From Nocardia sp. BMG111209 (GTDB taxonomy: Bacteria; Actinomycetota; Actinomycetes; Mycobacteriales; Mycobacteriaceae): a stretch of DNA of 64,000 bases. Under the pieces are notes generated by a model. The model ran no database searches. It was not told the origin of the DNA and worked only from the letters and a program-made list of their open reading frames with translations. Both the position numbers and the translations under genes were made by a program. Of the stretch, positions 29,792 to 37,969 are shown one piece after another. The stretch is from contig NZ_KB907308.1 of assembly GCF_000381925.1 (NCBI RefSeq), positions 1,612,001-1,676,000 of the forward strand, written 5' to 3'. Every line of letters begins with the position of its first letter. The first letter of the stretch is position 1.

Positions 29792-30703
29792 TCACCGGAT
29801 CCCGGCAAGTGCGGCGGTCAGCGCGGTCCGCCAATGCCGCAGGGGTGTCAGACCCGCCTCGATCCATACCCGATCGGACAACACCGAATAGGCCGGACGC
29901 CGGGCCGGACGGGGGAAGGCCGCCGTACTGCACGGACGCACCCGGTCCACATCCGCGCCGACCGCGGCGAAGACGGCCCGCGCCAGCTCGAACCAGCTCG
30001 CCCGGCCGGCGTTGGTGAGGTGCAGTACCGGCGGCAGCGTGCCATCGCCGCGGCCGATCCGCCCGGCCAGTTCCAGCAGCCCCGCGGCCAGGTCGACCGC
30101 GTAGGTGGGCGAGCCGATCTGATCGTCGACCACGTCGACGGTGTCGCGCTCACGCTCCAGCCGCCGCATCGTCGCGACGAAATCGCCGCGGTCGCCGGTG
30201 TACACCCATGCCGTCCGGACGATGTGCGCATCCGGCGCCAGCTTCCGCACGGCCCGTTCACCGGCCAGCTTCGAGCGGCCGTACACCGACTCCGGCCCGG
30301 TCGGATCGCCGGGTTCGAACGGCCGCGGCTGTGCGGGCGCGGCGAAGACGTAATCGGTGGAGAGGTGGATCAGCCGGGCGCCGGTGCCGGCGCAGACCGC
30401 CGCCAGCACCGCCGGCCCGGTCTCGTTGCCCGCGAAGGCCGCGGCGACATCCGATTCGGCCGCGTCGACGGCGGTGTACGCGGCGGCATTGAGCACGATG
30501 TCACCGGGCCGCACCACCGAACTCACCGCCGCCTCGTCGGTGATGTCGAGATCCGCGTGGCCCAGCGACACCACCGCGGTCGCCGGCGCCGCACCGGCCA
30601 CGGCCCGGATCGCCCGGCCCAGTTGACCGTTGCCGCCGGTCACGAGCAGGCGCGGGAGCCCGGAGCCGTCGAGGTCACCGGCGGGCACGGGTGCGGAGGT
30701 CAC
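29792..30703 (-). CDS. rmlD: dTDP-4-dehydrorhamnose reductase
   Basis: Last step of dTDP-L-rhamnose synthesis, supplying WbbL. The 303-residue SDR enzyme has the nucleotide-binding VTGGNGQLGRAI near residue 19, VLNAAAYTAVDAAE, STDYVFA, and catalytic YGRSK (Tyr-x3-Lys). The GTG start gives a protein of usual length; the frame is open 215 codons further upstream but antisense to the LCP gene. No strong ribosome site, possibly leaderless. Divergent from the LCP gene. Confidence 0.92.
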   Translation of the reverse strand: MTSAPVPAGDLDGSGLPRLLVTGGNGQLGRAIRAVAGAAPATAVVSLGHADLDITDEAAVSSVVRPGDIVLNAAAYTAVDAAESDVAAAFAGNETGPAVLAAVCAGTGARLIHLSTDYVFAAPAQPRPFEPGDPTGPESVYGRSKLAGERAVRKLAPDAHIVRTAWVYTGDRGDFVATMRRLERERDTVDVVDDQIGSPTYAVDLAAGLLELAGRIGRGDGTLPPVLHLTNAGRASWFELARAVFAAVGADVDRVRPCSTAAFPRPARRPAYSVLSDRVWIEAGLTPLRHWRTALTAALAGIR

Positions 30704-30911
30704 GCGCGCAAGTCTGGCACGGCGCGGTGGAAGGCCACGCGCGGCCGCGTTGGTTAGCCTCGTCCGGGCGCGGGTAGCCCTACCCCACGCGCGGTTCGCC
30801 GGAAGACCGGAATTCCATGAGTTCGCCAGTTTTCGAGGGTCGAGGTTGGGGCCGAGCCCGGCACCCACGGCCGGAAAGGGGACACCAGACGGTGCCGCAC
30901 AGCGAGAACCG

Positions 30912-32471
30912 ATGCCGCGGAACGGAAGCGCACCGGTGCTGACGCCGAGCGGCGACACCGCGTCGACCCCGGGTGAACTGCCGGTGCCGCCACGGCCCGG
31001 CCTGCGCGGTCCCGGTCCGCGCCCGCCGCGCCCGCATTCGCCCTCCCGGTCCGGCCGGATCGTGGCCACCGCGGTGGCCGTCCTGGTTTTCGCGATCACC
31101 GGTCTGGCCTGGCACGACACCGGCAATCTGATCGCCGGCATCACCCGGATCGGCAATCTCGGGCTCGGTGGCGGCGCCGACGGCGCGATCGACATCCTCA
31201 TGGTCGGTATCGACAGCCGCACCGACGCCCGCGGCACCCCGCTCACGGCCGACGAGCGGGCGATGCTGCACGCCGGCGACGAGGACGGAGCCACCAACAC
31301 CGATACCATCGTGCTGATCCGCGTACCCAACGACGGTCGTTCGGCCACCGCGATCTCGATCCCCCGCGATTCCTACGTCGACATCCCCGGCATGGGGATG
31401 GGCAAGATCAATTCGGCGTACGGCGTCTCCAAGGCGGCCGCCATGGACAAGCTGATCGGGCAGGGCGTACCGGAGGCCGAGGCGGAGCGGCAGGCCAATC
31501 AGGCCGGGCGGCGGGCGCTGATCCGCGCGGTCGCCGACCTCACCGGGATCACCGTCGACCACTACGCGGAGGTCGGGCTGCTGGGCTTCGTGCTGCTCAC
31601 CGACGCGGTCGGCGGGGTCGACGTCTGCCTGAACAACGCGGTGTACGAACCGATGTCCGGGGCGGACTTCGCCGCCGGCGTCCAGCGGCTCGACGGCGCT
31701 GACGCGCTCGGTTTCGTGCGGCAACGGCACCGGCTGCCGCGCGGCGATCTGGACCGGATCGTGCGCCAGCAGGTGTTCATGGCCTCACTGGTCCATCAGG
31801 TGCTCAGCGCGCGCATCCTCGCCAATCCGAAACGGCTGCAGGAACTCGGCGACGCGGTCGGCCGCACCGTCGTCCTCGACGACAACTGGGACGCGCTGCA
31901 ATTCCTGAACCAGCTCGAGGATCTGTCGGCCGGGCAGGTGAAGTTCGAGACGATTCCGGTGCGGGACATCAACGGCACCACGCTCGACGGCGAATCGGTG
32001 GTGCGAGTGGATCCGGCCACCGTGCGGTCGTACGTGGCGGCGACGGTGAACCCCCGGACCGCCGATCCGGCTGCGGTGGACCCGTCCACGGTCACCGTCG
32101 ACGTGTACAACGCCGGCGGGGTCGGCGGCCTGGCCAATCAGGTGGCACAGGCACTGGCCACCAAGGGGTATCGCACCGGAACCGTGGACAACTGGATCGC
32201 CGGCGGCGTCCCGGGCAGCCGGGTGCTGGCCGGTAACACCGGCGACCGCCGGGCCGCGGCGGTGGCCAAGGCGCTCGGAAATCTGCCGGTGGTGGCGGAC
32301 GCGGGGCTGCCCGAGGGCACGGTCACCGTGGTGCTGACGGCCGACTACTCTGGTCCGGGCTCGCCCGCGGGTAGCCTGTTCGACCTGTCCGGGGCAGTGG
32401 GCACGGCGGTCCCGGTGCCGCCCGCACCACCCATCGATGCCGGCCAGAACGGACCCAAATGCGTGAACTGA
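30912..32471 (+). CDS. LCP (LytR-CpsA-Psr) family cell-wall ligase
   Basis: LCP enzymes move lipid-linked glycans, here probably arabinogalactan, onto peptidoglycan. The 519-residue protein has a Pro-rich cytoplasmic N-terminus, one membrane segment (about 50-66), the LCP domain (about 92-260: IDILMVGIDSRTD, TDTIVLIRV, ISIPRDSYVDIPGMG, INSAYG, FVRQRHRLPRGDLDRIVRQQ) and a C-terminal LytR_C domain (about 390-490, VDVYNAGGVGGLA). Corresponds to M. tuberculosis CpsA-type Rv3267. The ATG is the best start; the frame is open further upstream without family similarity. Confidence 0.92.
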   Translation: MPRNGSAPVLTPSGDTASTPGELPVPPRPGLRGPGPRPPRPHSPSRSGRIVATAVAVLVFAITGLAWHDTGNLIAGITRIGNLGLGGGADGAIDILMVGIDSRTDARGTPLTADERAMLHAGDEDGATNTDTIVLIRVPNDGRSATAISIPRDSYVDIPGMGMGKINSAYGVSKAAAMDKLIGQGVPEAEAERQANQAGRRALIRAVADLTGITVDHYAEVGLLGFVLLTDAVGGVDVCLNNAVYEPMSGADFAAGVQRLDGADALGFVRQRHRLPRGDLDRIVRQQVFMASLVHQVLSARILANPKRLQELGDAVGRTVVLDDNWDALQFLNQLEDLSAGQVKFETIPVRDINGTTLDGESVVRVDPATVRSYVAATVNPRTADPAAVDPSTVTVDVYNAGGVGGLANQVAQALATKGYRTGTVDNWIAGGVPGSRVLAGNTGDRRAAAVAKALGNLPVVADAGLPEGTVTVVLTADYSGPGSPAGSLFDLSGAVGTAVPVPPAPPIDAGQNGPKCVN

Positions 32472-33184
32472 CCCAGACCGTCACCGAGGCGCTGCTGGAC
32501 CCGATCCTGGCCCGCGACCCGTCCGGGCCGCGCATCACCTATTACGACGACGCCACCGGCGCCCGCATCGAACTGTCCGCGCTGACCCTGGCGAACTGGG
32601 CGGCCAAGACCGCCAACCTGATCCGGGACGAGTTCGGGCTCACGGCCGGGTCCCGGGTCGCGGTGCTGTTGCCGGCGCACTGGCAGACCGCGGCGGCGCT
32701 GCTGGGTTGCTGGTGGGCCGGCGTGGAAGTGGTGCTGGCGCCGGACGAGGACGCCGAACTGGCCCTGGTGCCCCGGGATCGGGTCGCGGAGGTGGCCGAG
32801 GTCGCGGAGGTGGCGGTGCTGTCGCTGGATCCGATGGGCGCGCCCGTGCACGATCTGCCCGTGGGACTGACCGATTTCGCGACCGCGGTCCGCACCCACG
32901 GCGACCGCTTCCATCCCGGCGGCGCCGGGGTGGCCCTGGCCGGGCTCCCGGTCACCGAGGTGCTGGACCGGGCTCGCGCCTCGGCGGCCCGCCAGGGGTT
33001 CACCGCCGACGACCGGGTGTTGTCCGAGGGGTCGTGGGGGACGCCGGGGGAGTTGATCGACGGCCTGCTCGCGGTGTGGTCCGCGGGATCGTCGCTGGTC
33101 CAGGTCGTGAACGCCGATCCGGATCAGCGCGAGCGGCGGCGGGCCGCCGAGCGCGTCACGATGACGCGCGTCCTACCCGGGTAG
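32459..33184 (+). CDS. TIGR03089 family protein (Rv3268 type)
   Basis: A 241-residue protein of a mycolic-acid-actinobacterial family that resembles the N-terminal part of AMP-binding (acyl-CoA synthetase-like) enzymes, with LTLANWAAKTANLIRDEFGLTAGSRVAVLLPAHWQTAAALLGCWWAGVEVV. The ATP-binding and C-terminal lid motifs are absent, so no ligase activity is inferred. The ATG overlaps the LCP stop by 13 bases, giving tight coupling. Function unknown. Confidence 0.82.
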   Translation: MRELTQTVTEALLDPILARDPSGPRITYYDDATGARIELSALTLANWAAKTANLIRDEFGLTAGSRVAVLLPAHWQTAAALLGCWWAGVEVVLAPDEDAELALVPRDRVAEVAEVAEVAVLSLDPMGAPVHDLPVGLTDFATAVRTHGDRFHPGGAGVALAGLPVTEVLDRARASAARQGFTADDRVLSEGSWGTPGELIDGLLAVWSAGSSLVQVVNADPDQRERRRAAERVTMTRVLPG

Positions 33185-33270
33185 GGGTCGCGGTCCTTCC
33201 CGGGACTGTTTTGCGGGGTCGTCCGGATGCCTAGGGTGGGAGTCGAAATCGACGAGGAACGGGGGCGGCG

Positions 33271-34575
33271 ATGGGGCCGTATTACTGGATGCGGTGGTTC
33301 GCCGCGCAAGGTCTGCCTCGATTCGCATTGCGCGTGTCCGCGCGCCGAGGCGACACTCTCGCCCAGCTGACGACGGATGCGTCGGCACTGGAGGATCCCT
33401 ATCCCAGGATCGAATCACTGCGGGCGCAGGGCCGCATGGCGCGGTCCGCACTGGCCTGGGTGACCGCCGATCACGAGTTGTGCCGAACGATCCTGCGCGA
33501 CAACAGGTTCGGCACGCGGGCCGCCGAGGGTTTCGACATCCCGCGACCATTGGTGCGCATCGCCCGGCGGGCCCCGCTGCCGCCGAATCCGATGGAGCCG
33601 CCCTCCATGCTGGTGATCGATCCGCCGGAACACAGCCGGATGCGACGGCCGGTGGCCTCGGCCTTCACCCCGCGGGCGATCGCGCGGCTCCAGGATCGGG
33701 TCGAGTCGATCACCGAGGAATTGCTGGCGGCCCTCCCGGCCGGACGCGACACGGATCTGGTGGCCGGCTTCGCCGCTCAGGTGCCGATCGCGATCATCTC
33801 CCGGATGCTCGGTTTCCCCGAGGAAGCGCGCGAGCAGTTCCTCGGCTGGGGCGACCGGATGACACCGCTGCTGGACATCGGCCTCTCGTGGCCGGTGTGG
33901 CGCGATGCGATCGGGGCCATCGGCGAGATGGACCGCTATGCCGACGAACATCTGGCCCGGTTGCGCCGCGAGCCGGGCGAGGACATGCTGTCCAGCCTGG
34001 TCGCCGCCGGTGAACTGGACGATCGGGAGTTGAAGGCGACCGCGAGCCTGCTCATGGGCGCCGGCTTCGAGACCACGGTCAATCTGATCGGCAACGGAAT
34101 CGTCCAATTGCTCTCGCACCCGGATCAATTGGCGCGGCTGCGCGCGGAACCCGAGCTGTGGCCGAATGCCGTCGAGGAGGTGCTGCGCATCGACGCGCCG
34201 GTACAGTCGACGGCCCGGGTGGTCGTCGCCGACGGCGTGGAGATCGACGGGGTGCGGCTGCGGCGCGGGGCCACCGTCGTGATCTCCCTGGCCGGCGCGA
34301 ACCGGGATCCGGCAGTGTTCCCCGATCCGGAGCGTTTCGATGTCGGCCGCGCGAATGCCAAGGAGCATCTGACCTTCTCCACCGGCATCCACGCCTGCGT
34401 CGGCGCGAGCCTGGCCCGGATGGAGGCCACCCATGCGCTGCGGGCCCTGTTCGAGCGCTTCCCGGATCTGCGCTTGTCCGGTCCGCCGGAGCGCCGGCCG
34501 CTGTTCACCCTGCACGGGTACAGCCGGCTACCGGTGGCACTGGGCCGCCGCGCCGAACAGGGCGCGACCGCCTAG
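33271..34575 (+). CDS. Cytochrome P450, CYP140-like
   Basis: A 434-residue soluble P450 with the I-helix AGFETT (264-269), ExxR (303-306, EVLR) and the haem loop FSTGIHACVG (369-378) with ligand Cys376. The N-terminus and the segments RLRAEPELWPNAVEEVLRIDAPVQ and ANRDPAVFPDPERFDV strongly recall M. tuberculosis CYP140A1 from memory. Substrate unknown. No ferredoxin or reductase gene is adjacent, so redox partners come from elsewhere. ATG after a G-rich ribosome site. Its TAG stop overlaps the stop of the convergent esterase gene. Confidence 0.92.
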   Translation: MGPYYWMRWFAAQGLPRFALRVSARRGDTLAQLTTDASALEDPYPRIESLRAQGRMARSALAWVTADHELCRTILRDNRFGTRAAEGFDIPRPLVRIARRAPLPPNPMEPPSMLVIDPPEHSRMRRPVASAFTPRAIARLQDRVESITEELLAALPAGRDTDLVAGFAAQVPIAIISRMLGFPEEAREQFLGWGDRMTPLLDIGLSWPVWRDAIGAIGEMDRYADEHLARLRREPGEDMLSSLVAAGELDDRELKATASLLMGAGFETTVNLIGNGIVQLLSHPDQLARLRAEPELWPNAVEEVLRIDAPVQSTARVVVADGVEIDGVRLRRGATVVISLAGANRDPAVFPDPERFDVGRANAKEHLTFSTGIHACVGASLARMEATHALRALFERFPDLRLSGPPERRPLFTLHGYSRLPVALGRRAEQGATA

Positions 34576-36155
34576 CTGAATCCGACGACCTGATCGCCCC
34601 AGGCCGTGTGCAGGTCGTGGTCGGGGTCGTCGACGATGCGATCGATACCGTCGATCAGCAGGGTGGTCCGGGTGGATTCGCGGTACGGCGGCCAATGTTT
34701 CGAGCCGTCCAGGGCCGCGGGCACACCGTGTTCGGCGAAGGCCACCCAGCGGCGCATCAGCCGTCCCGATACCTCCATCGCGGCCTTGCGGCCGCCGAGC
34801 CAGAAGGTCGGATCATGGTTGAACGAACCGAAATTACCGAAGACATAAGGCAATTCGGTGGCATGTCCGGCACCGACCCGGGCCGCCTTCAGCATCGGCG
34901 TCGCCTGGTCGAAGCGGTACATCCAGGTGCGGCTGTGCCGCGAGTGTGCGTCGGCGACCCAGTGGGCGGGCATCCGGAACGCGGCATCGGTCGACATCGC
35001 CAGTGCGCCACGCGATTTCGCCAGATCCGGATAGGCGGAGGTGATCTCGGCGATGCGATGCGCGGACAGGGTCGGGTGGTCCTTCGCGATGGCGGCCAGC
35101 ATCGCGTTCACCGCATCGGGGGTGACCGGCATGATGGGCGACCGGAACAACCGGAACAGCGAGGCCTCGTCGCGGTTGGTGCCGATGATCAACGGCACCC
35201 GGTGCGACCGGCCCAGCTGGAAGACGTCGGTGGGATAGGTGGGCAGCAGATCGCCGTCGACGACGGGTGCGGCGGCCAATCGTCCCGGCGATTGCATCGG
35301 CACCTCGTCGAGCAGGATCCCGGCCGCCGCCACGATCCGTTCGATCGGACATTCCCACAGTTCCGCGGCGCGGGCGGCGGGCAGTTCCATGAGGTCCAGG
35401 AACCGCTGCGCCACCACGGCGCCGTGCGCCGGGCCGAAGACGGTCGTCGCCGGCGGGCTCTGCGCGATGGCCCGGTGGAACAGCCCCGCGGCCGGCGGCG
35501 AGGTCAGCAGTGCGGTGACACATCCGGCCCCGGAGGATTCGCCGAAGATGGTCACGTTGTCCGGATCGCCGCCGAACGCGGCGATGTTCTCCTGCACCCA
35601 GTGCAGCGCCGCGATCTGATCGTGCAGGCCGAGGTTGGGCACGAAATCCGGGCCGAGCGAGGTGAGGTCGAGGAAGCCCAGCGCGCCGATGCGGTAGTTC
35701 ACGCCGACCACGATCACGTCGCCGGTCTCGACCAGTTTGTGACCGTCGTAGATGGCCTGCGCCGCGGTACCGAGGCAGTAGGCGCCGCCGTGCAGCCACA
35801 CCATCACCGGGCGAGGGCCCAGCTGTTGCCGCCGGTCGGCGGCGGGCGCCCAGACGTTCACCCAGAGACAGTCCTCGCCCATGTGCAGCGCGGGGTCGAT
35901 GGGGACGGTGTTGCCCATGGTCTGGGGGGCGATCGCACCGAATTCCGTGCAATCGCGCACGTCGTCCCACCGTTGTGGTGGTCGCGGCGGGCGGAAACGC
36001 AGCTCACCGGTGGGTGCGGCAGCGTAGGGGATGCTGCGCCAGATGTCGACGGCACCGTCCCGCAAACCCCGCACCGCTCCCGCGGTGGTTCGTACGATCG
36101 GATCCGAACCGTCCCGGTCCGCCTCCGGCGCCGCCTCGAAGAACTGCGTGCTCAC
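34572..36155 (-). CDS. Type B carboxylesterase
   Basis: A 527-residue alpha/beta-hydrolase of the carboxylesterase/lipase family. The oxyanion region is VMVWLHGGAYCLGT, the nucleophile elbow GESSGAG, the acid probably Glu in GTNRDEAS and the base His in GAGHATELPYVFG. No signal peptide is seen, so it should be cytoplasmic. GTG start after a very strong GAGGAGGTG. A perfect CRP-like site lies ~200 bases upstream. Substrate unknown. Confidence 0.9.
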   Translation of the reverse strand: MSTQFFEAAPEADRDGSDPIVRTTAGAVRGLRDGAVDIWRSIPYAAAPTGELRFRPPRPPQRWDDVRDCTEFGAIAPQTMGNTVPIDPALHMGEDCLWVNVWAPAADRRQQLGPRPVMVWLHGGAYCLGTAAQAIYDGHKLVETGDVIVVGVNYRIGALGFLDLTSLGPDFVPNLGLHDQIAALHWVQENIAAFGGDPDNVTIFGESSGAGCVTALLTSPPAAGLFHRAIAQSPPATTVFGPAHGAVVAQRFLDLMELPAARAAELWECPIERIVAAAGILLDEVPMQSPGRLAAAPVVDGDLLPTYPTDVFQLGRSHRVPLIIGTNRDEASLFRLFRSPIMPVTPDAVNAMLAAIAKDHPTLSAHRIAEITSAYPDLAKSRGALAMSTDAAFRMPAHWVADAHSRHSRTWMYRFDQATPMLKAARVGAGHATELPYVFGNFGSFNHDPTFWLGGRKAAMEVSGRLMRRWVAFAEHGVPAALDGSKHWPPYRESTRTTLLIDGIDRIVDDPDHDLHTAWGDQVVGFS

Positions 36156-36356
36156 CGCGCACCTCCTCACCCGATGCGACGCCCGGTCAGATCCGTACCG
36201 GCAGCACCACCGCCGGTCACGGATCCGTCGACCGCCGTAAAACTTCTGTCTATCGAGAGTACGTCGGTGATCAAGTCCCCCGGCCCGATCGGCGGTCACA
36301 ACCGTCGCTCGAGCCGATCACGAACCCCGTGCCGAGGTGCGGACCCCGGTCCTATA

Positions 36357-36372
36357 TGTGACACGAATCACA
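36357..36372. promoter_or_regulatory. Perfect CRP-type site upstream of the esterase gene
   Basis: TGTGACACGAATCACA matches the CRP consensus TGTGA-N6-TCACA exactly. It lies in the 287-base region between the SelW-like stop and the esterase start (minus strand), where nothing else was recognised. The esterase is the only gene it could drive at short range. Confidence 0.6.
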
Positions 36373-36442
36373 TTTTCTCCCGACTCCGCAACGTACCGGC
36401 ACATCGGCCCGCCGCGGGTGAGCGTAGCGGCGCTCCGGCCGA

Positions 36443-36715
36443 TCAGGGCCGGTCGATGTGGCCCAGATCGCGATCCGGGGCGACCCTGTCCCGGACTCGC
36501 TGCTTCAAAACCGCGATATCCGGAAAGCCACCGTCGGACTTGCGCTCCCAGATCTGTTCGTCGTCCACGGTGATTCGGAACACACCGCCGCTGCCGGGCA
36601 CCAGCGCGACCTCGGTCAGGTCGGTACCGAAGGTGTTGAGCAGTTCCTGCGCCATCCAGCCGGCCCGCAACAGCCAGCGGCACTGGGTGCAGTATTCGAT
36701 CGCCACTCGCGCCAT
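36443..36715 (-). CDS. SelT/SelW/SelH-family (Rdx) thioredoxin-like protein
   Basis: A 90-residue Rdx-family protein. The redox motif CTQC (9-12) follows the typical VAIEYCTQCRWLLRAGWMAQELL; the C-terminal FRITVDDEQIWERKSDGGFPD is also characteristic. Cysteine stands where eukaryotic members use selenocysteine. Probably a small oxidoreductase; partner unknown. ATG start, upstream neighbour is the YchJ-like gene. Confidence 0.88.
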   Translation of the reverse strand: MARVAIEYCTQCRWLLRAGWMAQELLNTFGTDLTEVALVPGSGGVFRITVDDEQIWERKSDGGFPDIAVLKQRVRDRVAPDRDLGHIDRP

Positions 36716-36770
36716 ACCGGAACCCTACGGCCGGGCCGCGGGTCCGTGCTCTCCCGATCGGAGATCCGGA

Positions 36771-37196
36771 TCAGCGCCGATCGTCGGCGATGTCGCCGTC
36801 CACGTACACCCAGCGTCCGCCGACCCGGGTGAACCGGCTGGATTCGTGCAGCGATCCCCTGGTCCCGGCCGCCCGGAAGTGCGCACGGAACTCCACCACG
36901 CCGGAGTCGTCGAACGGACCGCCGCGCTCGGTGCGCAGCACCTCCAGCAGCAGCCAGCGCTGCTCCGGATCCAGATCCAGCGTGCGGGGACGAGTGCGCG
37001 GATGCCACGAGCGCAGCAGGTAACCGGTATCGCCGACCGCGAACGCGGTGTACCGCGACCGCATCAGGGTCTCGGCCGTGGGCGCGGGGGTGTCGCCGGA
37101 CAGGCGCGGCCCGCAGCACGCACCGAATCCGTCGCCGCTGCGGCACGGACAGGGGTCGGTGTCGAGCGGGGGCGAACCGTTCGCGGCGCGGGTCAT
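36771..37196 (-). CDS. YchJ/UPF0225 family protein with SEC-C zinc motif
   Basis: A 141-residue protein with the N-terminal SEC-C-like cysteine cluster CPCRSGDGFGACCGP (about 16-30) and the conserved YchJ core TAETLMRSRYTAFAVGDTGYLLRSWHP, ending GRWVYVDGD. Function unknown; SEC-C motifs bind zinc and often mediate interactions. Start chosen at the ATG just before the cysteine motif. It lies 55 bases upstream of the SelW-like gene, likely one transcript. Confidence 0.85.
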   Translation of the reverse strand: MTRAANGSPPLDTDPCPCRSGDGFGACCGPRLSGDTPAPTAETLMRSRYTAFAVGDTGYLLRSWHPRTRPRTLDLDPEQRWLLLEVLRTERGGPFDDSGVVEFRAHFRAAGTRGSLHESSRFTRVGGRWVYVDGDIADDRR

Positions 37197-37270
37197 GGCT
37201 CGATTATCCGGAGCCGGGCGGCAGCGGCGCCATGCGGATGCCACCCGGCCACGCGGGTACCACCGGAAGG

Positions 37271-37384
37271 TCAGGCCCCGCTGAACATCCGCAGGAGCGT
37301 CATGACATTCACCATGGCGGTGGTGCCGTTGGCCGCCATGGCGGACCCGGTGTTGAGCAGGTCGAGCGTGCTGAGGAAATCCAC
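37271..37384 (-). CDS. Candidate 37-residue hydrophobic peptide
   Basis: A GTG start lies six bases after a near-perfect AAGGAGG ribosome site. The peptide begins MDFLSTLDLLNTGSAMAANG and continues TTAMVNVMTLLRMFSGA: Met/Ala/Leu-rich, no signal peptidase site. It could also start five codons earlier, at the ATG inside the ribosome site. It shares the pattern L-D-L-x3-G with the 28-residue peptide at 48728. Its shape recalls the short signal-less channel peptides (PorA/PorH) of corynebacteria, but this is only a resemblance. Function unknown. Confidence 0.5.
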   Translation of the reverse strand: MDFLSTLDLLNTGSAMAANGTTAMVNVMTLLRMFSGA

Positions 37385-37509
37385 GATGCCCTCCTTCATC
37401 CAGGCGCGATGCCCGATCGAGTTCGACGCACAGATGCCGCAACTTCGCAGCATGTCGGACGGTACCGGCCGCACAGGACCGACATCATCGAATTCGCAGT
37501 CTTGACATC

Positions 37510-37537
37510 ATATTTCGAGGTCGAAGAGCCGAAATAT
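37510..37537 (-). promoter_or_regulatory. AT-rich 8-bp inverted repeat after the HEPN-like gene
   Basis: ATATTTCG (37510-37517) and CGAAATAT (37530-37537) flank a 12-base spacer, 43 bases beyond the HEPN-like stop. It could be the end of that transcript or an operator for the 37-residue peptide gene; a TATGAT box overlaps it on the minus strand. The rest of 37385-37579 shows nothing else. Confidence 0.4.
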
Positions 37538-37579
37538 CGGACATTACAGTCGATTTGCGCACGGATTGCGGGAGGGCTG

Positions 37580-37969
37580 TCAGCCGACCGCGGATCGGAC
37601 GGTCTCGAGCAGATCGACCAGGCGGACCGTGTCCTCGTACCAGCCACGCAATTCGTCGACCGTGGGCGCGAGTTCGTAGTCGTGGTGATGGCCGGCCCGC
37701 GACAACACCGCCCACAGCGCCGAGATGCGGGCCGCGACCTCCGCACCGGTGTAGACGTCCAGGGCCAGCAGCTGCGCGCGCATACTGCAGCGCGCGAGCG
37801 GCGGCGCCACCCGCAGCCACAACTGGTCGATGGCCTGTTCCAGGGTGATGCGCAGAATCCACACCGTGGCCCGCGACCACAGCCCACCGGCATCGGTCAC
37901 CGCGCCGCGCAGCAGGTCGTCGGCAGCGGCGAGCCGTTCCGGCACGGTCGGGGTCACCTGCTCAGCCAT
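37580..37969 (-). CDS. Small helical, HEPN-like protein paired with an SMC-like ATPase
   Basis: A 129-residue, mostly helical protein. Near the C-terminus, SRAGHHHDYELAPT gives an R-x4-H arrangement (Arg91, His96), which is the catalytic pattern of HEPN RNases. The first half has LEQAIDQLWLRV and MRAQLLAL helices. ATG start; it overlaps the end of the ATPase gene by 16 bases, so expression is coupled. The HEPN assignment is an inference from motif and helical content, not from a search. A role as toxin/effector or as a structural partner of the ATPase are both possible. Confidence 0.65.
   Translation of the reverse strand: MAEQVTPTVPERLAAADDLLRGAVTDAGGLWSRATVWILRITLEQAIDQLWLRVAPPLARCSMRAQLLALDVYTGAEVAARISALWAVLSRAGHHHDYELAPTVDELRGWYEDTVRLVDLLETVRSAVG

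Noticed and set aside
30630..30911. Longer LCP protein starting at 30630
   Set aside because: The added 94 residues overlap the rmlD start region and show no family similarity; the ATG at 30912 leaves a normal cytoplasmic tail before the membrane segment.
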